From Chionoecetes opilio (Eukaryota; Arthropoda; Malacostraca; Decapoda; Majidae): a stretch of DNA of 64,000 bases. The position numbers were made by a program, and so were the translations under genes. Below are positions 55,643 to 64,000 of the stretch, in pieces; positions within the stretch are counted from its first letter, which is position 1; each line of letters opens with the position of its first letter. The notes under the pieces are model-generated. The model made no database searches, was not told the DNA's origin, and saw only the letters and a list, made by a program, of their open reading frames with translations. Location of the stretch: the NCBI GenBank assembly GCA_016584305.1, contig JACEEZ010000156.1:414566-478565 (forward strand). Direction: 5' to 3'.

Positions 55643-56036
55643 ATTACTGTCAGCCAGATGTTGAATGCTGGGCTTATAAAGAGGCATTGAGAGTAAGGGG
55701 CGATCTGATAGAAGTTTTTAAGTGGATAAAGGGATTTAAAGGAGAGGTAGGAAAAGTTCTTAGGCTATTACCAGGGTAGAACAAAAGTAACGGTTCAAAC
55801 TGGAAAAGCGTAAAAATAAAAAGGAAAAATGGAAAAACTGGTTCAATTAGGGTGGTGAATGACTGGATTGGACTCAAGCGTCAGTGTAGTTATGGGAGTT
55901 CAATGGGGCTTTAAAGAGGCTGGAGGATGGGGATGGGGATGAAAGGTGGATGTAGGTAAGGTAGTAACAATACCACGTGTAGGACTCACGGCCTCTTGTA
56001 GCTTCCTTATTTTCTTATGTTCTTATGTTCTTATGA
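55643..56036 (+). mobile_element. LINE fragment (family L-A), more extended
   Basis: Decayed RT C-terminal coding sequence (AGGGGCGATCTGATAGAAG.. GGTAGAACAAAAGTAACGGT.. GGTGGTGAATGACTGGA) and the 3' tail ending TTATGTTCTTATGTTCTTAT. 56037-56404 has a degenerate repeat but no gene. Confidence 0.8.
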
Positions 56037-56404
56037 GATATGACACAAACCCTTTCCATATGTCATTCTGCCAAAAGACTCATTAGTGGCAAATTTAACT
56101 CAGATTTACCTTCAATTGCCTGTTTATCTTTGCCTTTTGTTACCTCCTTTTGTTTTGTCCTTGGCCAGTCCTTTGTGATGTAAGAAAAAATTTAGAAAAA
56201 AATAGTTTAGCTATACGAGACAAAAGGCAGTGTAGTAGTACATAAACTAGACTTCTAAGAATAATTTCATAGATATATCATATAGGGAATATAGATAAGA
56301 AGTAGGATGTAATATGGAGTTGATTTAAGATAAGTTTAGCTAGTATAAGATGAAAGGCAGTGCACCTAAACTAGACTCAAGAATATTTACATAGATATAT
56401 CCTA

Positions 56405-56880
56405 CCGTAGATAACAGTAAAGTCGCCACCTGCAGTCATGTCGCCAGGCACCGTATATTACGAATTATAGCATCACTACTGATTTTTATGTGCCACTGAA
56501 GATAATACACAGTAGTTTATATCATGACTGTATAATCTACCCTGTTTCAGCGTTGTTTTATGCTTTGTAGCTGCAAGTATAGACGATTTCAAATTTCACT
56601 ACGCGTTTTTTTTTCGGGCGACGACGACAGCGGTACGACACTCAGTAAATAAACACTAGATGGCGACTCTACTGTTGGTAGCCACTTTTTAGATATTTTT
56701 GTACTTTGTTCATTTATAGCCATACTATGACACAGATGAAGACACAAAATGACACAGACTCTCCAGTTAGCCCCTTCTAACTTTCTTGAAATCATGGATG
56801 TAGAAATGTAACTATTAACGCCACCACACGCCTGTAAACAGAAAAAAAAGTTGTTCTGGCGACTTTACTGTTATCTACGG
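56405..56880. mobile_element. TA-target MITE, family M (copy 3, 476 bp)
   Basis: CCGTAGATAACAGTAAAGTC at the left, GACTTTACTGTTATCTACGG at the right, TA on both sides. The interior has CGGGCGACGACGACAGCGG and CTAGATGGCGACTCTACTG. Nearly identical to 59902-60365. Confidence 0.9.
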
Positions 56881-56957
56881 TAGGGAATATAATTTTTTTT
56901 TTTTTACGTTGGAGCCTATAGCGCCTGTAGACAATTTTTTCTTTTTAGGGTAAATTA

Positions 56958-57100
56958 GAGGTAGGATATAATATTGAGTTGATTTTAAGTAACTGTTGCC
57001 AAGGTGTGTTATATGATAGCAGAAGGAAGATGAAAACAGAATCTCCAGGAAAAGATTAGCGATGCGAATATAAAAACAAAAAAAGCGCGGGAAATAATTA
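56958..57100. repeat. Dispersed repeat, uninterrupted paralogue of 48330-48675
   Basis: AATATTGAGTTGATTTTAAG runs directly into GTTGCCAAGGTGTGTTATAT. The copy at 48356 has a TTAA MITE at exactly this TTAA. Confidence 0.85.
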
Positions 57101-57234
57101 AGACTTAGCCAGCCACCTTGCTCCTCCTTGTTGCCACTAAAGGCCAAGGAGTAAACAGTGCTATCAGGTGAGGCTTAAAGCAGAGGGTGGTAAGGGTCAT
57201 TATGCCTTGAGAGCGTGAGTAAGATATCAACACA

Positions 57235-57625
57235 GGATTTTTTGATGAACCTTAATTGTCCCCTATTTTTTGATGAACCTTAATTACCCCCCTATTTTTT
57301 GATGAACCTTAATTATCCCCCTATTTTTTGATGAACCTTAATTACCCCCCTATTTTTTGATGAACCTTAATTATCCCCCTATTTTTTTATGAACCTTAAT
57401 TATCCCCCTATTTTTTGATGAACCTTAATTATCCCCCTATTTTTTGATGAACCTTAATTATCCCCCTATTTTTTGATGAACCTTAATTATCCGCCTATTT
57501 TTTGATGAACCTTAATTATCCCCCTATTTTTTTATGAACCTTAATTATCCCCCTATTTTTTGATGAACCTTAATTATCCCCTATTTTTTGATGAACCTTA
57601 ATTATTCCCCTATTTTTTTCTATTT
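57235..57625. repeat. Minisatellite, 29-31-bp unit
   Basis: About 13 copies of TTTTTTGATGAACCTTAATT plus ATCCCCCTAT. Confidence 0.95.
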
Positions 57626-57849
57626 AACTGTTTTTATGATTGTTATTCACGCTGATGCATCCTTTGTTAATGAGGGTTTGTGTGTGTGTGTAATGCTTAG
57701 TTGTTGTAATGAATATGTGATGCCATAATGAAGCACAGTTTGTAGTATGTAGAGACACATGGGTCAATACTATATAGTTTGAAAATAATAAGAGAAAAAT
57801 GTGATACTTTCCTATTACCATCACTACCACCACGACTAACACTACCATC

Positions 57850-58180
<331 letters not shown>

Positions 58181-58181
58181 A

Positions 58182-58714
<533 letters not shown>

Positions 58715-58759
58715 TTACCCCCTCCCCACCTCCTACCTCGCTTTCTCATCCGTCCTCAC

Positions 58760-58985
58760 GTTTTCCCCTCTCAAGTGCAGTGGAGGAGAGAGCGAGCAAG
58801 GGAAAGAGAGAGAGAGAGAGGGGGCGAGGGGGGGAGGGGGGTCAGCTTGCCTCCCTCCGATCGTTGGCGGTGCGGGCGGGAGGGACGCGGACAGGTGCAA
58901 GGGAAAGTCAACTGCAGTGGCGCACGAGGTGATAAGGGAGGGAGCGATAGCGAGGCAGTGCGGTGCCGGGAGGGGGAAGGGTATG
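58760..58985. other. GC-rich island, possible promoter or exon
   Basis: Locally GC-rich (TTGGCGGTGCGGGCGGGAGG, GGCGCACGAGGTGATAAG) in an AT-rich window. No convincing frame or splice pair. Confidence 0.25.
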
Positions 58986-59036
58986 CTTAACCACTTAATG
59001 TAATGGTAATGATGGTTAAATATCAGGGACGGAATA

Positions 59037-59077
59037 AGAATATAAGAAAAATAAGGAAGCTTCAAGAGGCCGGAGGA
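59037..59077 (-). mobile_element. LINE 3' stub (family L-A) with 6-bp target duplication
   Basis: AGAATATAAGAAAAATAAGG then AAGCTTCAAGAGGCC, flanked by GGAATA at 59031-59036 and 59078-59083. The empty site is in the second repeat copy (ACGGAATAGATG). Confidence 0.85.
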
Positions 59078-59392
59078 GGAATAGATGTGTTAATGGGATG
59101 CTATAGGTTATACTTAGTACTTAGAGAGATTAAGAGTTTATGAGGCAAGATAAGTGATTAGGAATTCGCCCAACACTTAATGTAATGGTAATGAAACTAA
59201 TGATGATAGTTAAATAGCGGGGACGGAATAGATGTGTTAATGGGATTCTATAGGTTATATTTAGTAGTACTTTTAGAGATTAGAGTTTATGAGGCAAGAT
59301 AAGGGATTAGGAATGCGTCAAACACTTAATGTAATGCTAATGATGATAGTTAAATAACAGGGACGGGATAGATGTGTTAATGGGATGCTATA

Positions 59393-59633
59393 CTGTAGAT
59401 AACACTATAGTCACCACGGTGCACTAATGTCGCCAGGCGCCATATACGTATTACGAATTTCACCACTAAAGCATCACTACAGACTTGTATGTGCCACGGA
59501 AGAGGCATGTACAGTAGTTTATGTTATGTACCTGTCTTCAGTGACACATACAAGTCTGTAGTGATGCTAACATTCGTAATATATGGCGCCTGGCGACATT
59601 AATGCACTGTGGCGACTATAATGTTATCTACGG
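59393..59633. mobile_element. TA-target foldback MITE, family M (copy 4), with empty-site proof
   Basis: CTGTAGATAACACTATAG .. CTATAATGTTATCTACGG between two TAs. The flanks GGATGCTATA and TAGGTCATACTTAG are contiguous (GCTATAGGTTATACTTAG) in repeat copies 1 and 2, which shows that TA was duplicated. Closest to copy 1 at 33966. Confidence 0.93.
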
Positions 59634-59901
59634 TAGGTCATACTTAGTATTTATAGTTATAATTTATGAGGCAAGAGAGGTGAATAGGAATAGCGGGTTT
59701 TACTTAACTGAGTAAATAGTAAATTCATTCTTAGTTAAATATATAGATTGAAAATGGTGTGTGGTGTAAAAAATTAGAGTTGATGATGCTATATAGATGT
59801 AGCATAGAATATTATTTGAAGGAACGAAAATGAGTGAATATTTAAGGTATGTCACTGCGAGAGAGAAATAAAAGGTACGGAAAACATCTAATTTAGGCCT
59901 A

Positions 59902-60365
59902 CCGTAGATAACAGTCAAGTCGCCACCTGCAGTCATGTCGCCAGGCGCCATATATTACGAATTATAGCATTACTACTGATTTTTATGTGCCACTGAAGAT
60001 AATACACAGTAGTTTATATCATGACTGTATACTCTACCCTGTTTCAGCGTTGTTTTATGCTTTGTATCTGCAAGTATAGACGATTTCAAATTTCACTACG
60101 CGTTTTTTTTTCGGGCGACGACGACAGCGGTAGGACACTCAATAAATAAACATTAGATGGCGACTCTACTGTTTGTAGATATTTTTGTCATTTGTTCATT
60201 TATAGCCATAATATGACACAGATGAAGACACAAAATGACACAGACTCTCCAGATAGCCCCTTCTAACTTTCCTGAAATCATGGATGTAGAAATGTAAGTA
60301 TTAACGCCACCACACGTCTGTAAACAGAAAAAAAGTTGTCCTGGCGACTTTACTGTTATCTACGG
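59902..60365. mobile_element. TA-target MITE, family M (copy 5)
   Basis: CCGTAGATAACAGTCAAGTC .. CGACTTTACTGTTATCTACGG with TA on both sides. Sister of 56405-56880. Confidence 0.9.
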
Positions 60366-60550
60366 TAGAGATACGGGTAAGGGAACTAATTAGACATAAA
60401 TGTTGATTAGAGGTTGAATAAAGAAAACCGTCATTATAGGCTTGGGAAAGAACAATTTATTACAGGAGATACATAACGGGATGATTTATGATATGATATA
60501 ACTCCGTGGAAGTGATAGAACTAAGCTGGATATAGAGTTATGGTATAGTT

Positions 60551-60612
60551 AAGAACATAAGAAAAAAAGGAAGCTACAAGAAGCCGTGAGACCTAAGCGT
60601 GGTAGTTCCTGG
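60551..60612 (-). mobile_element. LINE 3' stub (family L-A)
   Basis: AAGAACATAAGAAAAAAAGG, AAGCTACAAGAAGCCGTGAG, CGTGGTAGTTCCTGG. 60613-61050 has no gene. Confidence 0.75.
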
Positions 60613-61054
60613 TTATGTTATAGTCTTCTTTTTTTTTTTTTACGAGGTGAAAAATCCTGCCCCCTTGCTGCTTACTGACTGATATATGATGCCAGGAGAA
60701 GGGAATACTACACTTCTTCTAAATCTCAGCTGTATTTCATCATAGTTAACCATATTATCAGGTAAACATAGGCATAATCTTAACCATGAGACCTTAAGAT
60801 AGAATGGAATTTTCACCTCGTTGAAAAAAATAGACTATAGTTATATTAAGTTATGTTATGATAGCGAGATGGTTCCTGTAAATCACTGTTGCCAGTATGG
60901 GGGTTTACAATCTTACATGTTTATTAAAGCAAAGGGGTTGGATTACATAGAAGGGGGGGTGTAGACGAATAAACAGAATAGGGGTTGGCAGATCACCGTT
61001 GGCAGTATGGGGTTTGGCCTGTATTTCTGTATTTTTTTATTATTGTACCCCTCC

Positions 61055-62060
61055 CCTCTTCCTATGTAATCCTCCCCCCTTTCTATGTAATCCCCCTTTC
61101 TATGTAATCCCCCCTTTCTATGTAAAGCCCCCTATCTATGTAATCCCCCACTTTCTATGTAATCCTCCCCCCCTTTCTATGTAATCCCCCCTTTCTATGT
61201 AATCCTCCCCCTTTCTATGTAATCCTCCCCCCCTTTCTATGTAATCCTCCCCCTTTCTATGTAATCCTCCCCCCCTTTCTATGTAATCCCCCCTTTCTAT
61301 GTATCCCCTTTCTATGTAATCCTCCCCCCTTGCTATGTAATCCTCCCTTTCTATGTAATCCTCCCCCCTTTCTATGTAATCCTCCCCTCTTCCTATGTAA
61401 TCCTCCCCCCTTGCTATGTAATCCTCCCCCCCCTTTCTATGTAATCCCCCCTTTTTCTATGTAATCCTCCCCCCTTGCTATGTAATCCTCCCCTTTCTAT
61501 GTAATCCTCCCCCCTTTCTATGTAATCCTCCCCCCCTTTCTATGTAATCCTCCCCCCTTTCTATGTAATCCTCCCCCCCTTTCTATGTAATCCCCCCCTT
61601 TCTATGTAATCCTCCCCCCCTTTCTATGTAATCCCCCCTTTCTATGTAATCCTCCCCCTTTCTATGTAATCCCCCCCTTTCTATGTAATCCCCCCTTTCT
61701 ATGTAATCCTCCCCCCCTTTCTATGTAATCCCCCTTCTATGTATCCCCCCTTTCTTGTAATCCTCCCCCCCTTTCTATGTAATCCCCCCTTTCTATGTAA
61801 TCCTCCCCCCTTTCTATGTAATCCCCCCTTTCTATGTAATCCTCCCCCCTTTCTATGTAATCCCCCCTTTCTATGTAATCCTCCCCCCTTTCTATGTAAT
61901 CCCCCCTTTCTATGTAATCCTCCCCCCCCTTTCTATGTAATCCCCCCTTGCTATGTAATCCCCCTTGCTATGTAATCGCCTTCTATTAATCCCTTTCTAT
62001 GTAATCCCCCTTTCTATGTAATCCCCCCTTGCTATGTAATCCCCCCTTTTCTTTAATAAA
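61055..62060. repeat. Minisatellite, 20-24-bp unit (CCCCTTTCTATGTAATCC)
   Basis: About 45 copies with variable C-tract length. Plus-strand frames read FLCNPPP repeats. 62061-62380 contains no gene. Confidence 0.95.
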
Positions 62061-62378
62061 CGTGTACGTGTAAAAAAAAACTTGGGGTTGTCAGTGATGT
62101 GTTAGTGACAAGAGGCATTGTGGGGAGTGGGCGGGGAGTTGAAGTAAATGGGTGGGGACTTAAATGAGCGGGAAGGGACTCGATAGTGGGAACGGGGACG
62201 CGATATCGGGGTGTGCGATTGCCAGGGGAAGGAAAATGCTATGCCAAATTATTTTCTCGTCCTAATAGTGAAAATTTTGCTTCGTCGCCAATCATAGAAC
62301 TAACCAAGAGAGAGATAGAGAGAGATAGGGGGGGGTTTACAATTCCAGTCAAGTAATCACCCTTAAACGTGACTGTCG

Positions 62379-62381
<3 letters not shown>

Positions 62382-62451
<70 letters not shown>
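62382..62451. repeat. (GA)n microsatellite
   Basis: Pure GA run next to GC-rich sequence. Confidence 0.95.
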
Positions 62452-62454
<3 letters not shown>

Positions 62455-62456
<2 letters not shown>

Positions 62457-62710
62457 GGCGGGCGGGAGGGGGTGAGCGTGGGCGGCAGGGGCGGGGCAAA
62501 AGAGAGAGAGAGGGTGAACGAGCGTGCCGTGGTGGTGGCGGTGGTGGTGTCGCCTCATTCTGGTGTTCGCAGCCTGGGAGAAATAACGCATTGCTTCTCC
62601 CTCGGCGGCACCTCTTCGCGCTCCTTCCCGCCTCACCTCTCCTCATGGGGCACCGCGGCCGCGCACCCTAGCACCTCCACACCACACACCTGAAGGATAG
62701 AAGGTAGGAG
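62455..62710 (+). promoter_or_regulatory. GC-rich region, possible first exon or promoter
   Basis: CpG-rich stretch including GGGCACCGCGGCCGCGCACC and a possible donor AAGGTAGGAG at about 62701. Similar in style to a 5' UTR exon, but no coding frame can be assigned. Confidence 0.3.
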
Positions 62711-62870
62711 CTGCTTCTGTTTGTGTGTGTGTGTGTATGTGTGTCATTCATTCATTCACCCTCGGTCTTGCCCACACGAACTGGACTCGCGATCGCCAGG
62801 TATTACCCTTCCGGAGAGAGATGGGAGCTCGTATACTATAGTGATCGATCTTTGGGTAATGCTGGGACCT

Positions 62871-62877
<7 letters not shown>

Positions 62878-62921
<44 letters not shown>

Positions 62922-62948
62922 ACAGCACCACGCCACACCACACACACA

Positions 62949-62994
<46 letters not shown>

Positions 62995-63022
62995 CACACC
63001 CCACACACACCACACACACACA
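62878..63022. repeat. (CA)n microsatellite, compound
   Basis: CA runs with CACCACA interruptions. Confidence 0.95.
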
Positions 63023-63044
63023 AAACAAGCACACATTAAAAATG

Positions 63045-63550
63045 ATAACATCCCTTGATTCAGACCAAGTTGAATACGGCCAGAGATTTGTTCACCACAT
63101 AATAAATGAAGGATATAAGGAAGATTGAGAGAGAATACAAAGAGCAGCCACAAAAATGGCTCCAAGCCTGAGAGATTTACCATATGAGGAAAGACTTTCA
63201 AGACTGAAACTCCCAACTCTTGAGAAAAGAAGAGAAAGGGGAGATTTTATAGCAGTGTACGTATAGAGCATCAATGGGTCTGGAAAAAATTGATAGAGAA
63301 GATCTGTTTGTGTGGGACGATAGAAGTACAAGAGGTCATGAGAAGAAATTGAAAAGGACATCATGCAAGAGGGACATAAAAAAATACAGCTTCCCGTATA
63401 GAAGCATAGAAGCCTGGAACAACCTTGATGCAAAAGTGATTAATGCAAGAAGTATTCAGGACTTCAAAGGCAACCTTGATAATAGTAGATTTGGAGACGG
63501 GACAGTACGAGCATAACTCTTCCTGTATGTTACAACTAGGTAAATACAAC
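63045..63550 (+). mobile_element. LINE reverse-transcriptase C-terminal fragment (family L-C)
   Basis: Frames read SLDSDQVEYGQRFVHH, ERIQRAATKMAPSLRDLPYE, ERLSRLKLPTLEKRRERGD, then LEKIDREDLFVWDDRSTRGH, KKLKRTSCKRDIKKYSFPY and RSIEAWNNLDAKVINARS, ending GDGTVRA. ERIQRAATK..L.YEERL..L.L..L..RR.RGD is the typical tail of CR1/RTE-like non-LTR elements. There is at least one frame break (about 63125-63270). It ends in TACAACTAGGTAAA repeats, then a CA run. Confidence 0.85.
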
Positions 63551-63555
63551 TAGGT

Positions 63556-63656
<101 letters not shown>

Positions 63657-63758
63657 ATCGCCATGCTCAAGGGGGACAGAAATCGCCCGCTTTTATCTGA
63701 AAAATCCCCGGGATTGTGTGTGTGCGTTTTTTACGAGTGCGTGTATGTGTGTGCATTA

Positions 63759-63798
<40 letters not shown>

Positions 63799-64000
63799 AC
63801 GCTACTGAAGTAACTTTGCAGTGCGTGACAGATTTCCATTAGACACGCGGAAATTGTTCAGCTTATGGCGAGGGTCACCTGATTAAGGGCCGTTGAAGAT
63901 TGCTCGGAAATTGCTGCTATGACACAATATTCCACTTTTTCTATAAGGAGGAGGGGGAAGGGAAGGAGGAGGAGGAGGAGGGGGAGGGGAGGGGGAGGGG

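Larger units (their letters stand above)
58990..59700. repeat. Three-copy tandem repeat, about 165-bp unit, with two insertions
   Basis: Each copy has CACTTAATGTAATGGTAATG, ATAGATGTGTTAATGGGAT and TTTATGAGGCAAGATAAG. Copy 1 carries a LINE stub (59037-59077) and copy 3 a family M MITE (59393-59633); the other copies show both sites empty. Confidence 0.88.

Overview
This is a repeat-saturated animal (eukaryotic) nuclear window. Compact introns with GT/AG borders, metazoan gene families, dense (CA)n/(CT)n/(TA)n microsatellites and abundant (CCTAA)n, the complement of the arthropod telomere unit TTAGG, point to an arthropod. A decapod crustacean is my best guess, from the style of the repeats rather than from a diagnostic gene. 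Perhaps 5% of the window is protein-coding.

Recognisable host genes, left to right: the last two exons of a secreted multi-peptide (neuropeptide-like) precursor (+, 4367-5836); RBM42 (-, 12487-18605, last exon not found); TIMM29 (+, 21186-26417); a nine-finger C2H2 zinc-finger gene (-, 30164-31027); TMEM203 (-, 31590-33860); POP7/Rpp20 (-, 37229-37741); TCEANC2 (+, 39928-46809); and one exon resembling UBE2O (-, 54662-54830). These are unrelated housekeeping genes with no operon logic. RBM42 and TIMM29 are head to head about 2.6 kb apart. POP7 and TCEANC2 are divergent about 2.2 kb apart. I confirmed reading phase across every splice junction of RBM42, TIMM29, TMEM203, POP7 and TCEANC2. RBM42 needs one missing base in exon 4, and the peptide gene has one frame break.

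The rest is mobile DNA and satellites. It includes a decayed 2.65-kb hAT-like transposon with a perfect 8-bp target duplication (9686-12339). It also includes two hAT-type MITEs, TTAA-flanked piggyBac-type MITEs, TA-flanked mariner-type MITEs, a MULE transposase relic, and many 3' stubs of one LINE family plus parts of two others. At least four foldback families share an odd pair of termini (GGTATTATT at one end, GGTAAATTT at the other). Several copies have clean 8-bp target duplications, and many carry internal CCTAA/TTAGG arrays. One region (49546-53617) is a stack of insertions in which palindromes sit inside palindromes. Minisatellites with 18 to 58-bp units occupy roughly 10 kb and create several very long but spurious open frames.

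Several insertions can be dated relative to each other because an uninterrupted paralogue of the target lies in the same window. Examples are 59393-59633 in a 165-bp triplication, 48356 against 56958, and the Harbinger-like insert in one arm of the palindrome.
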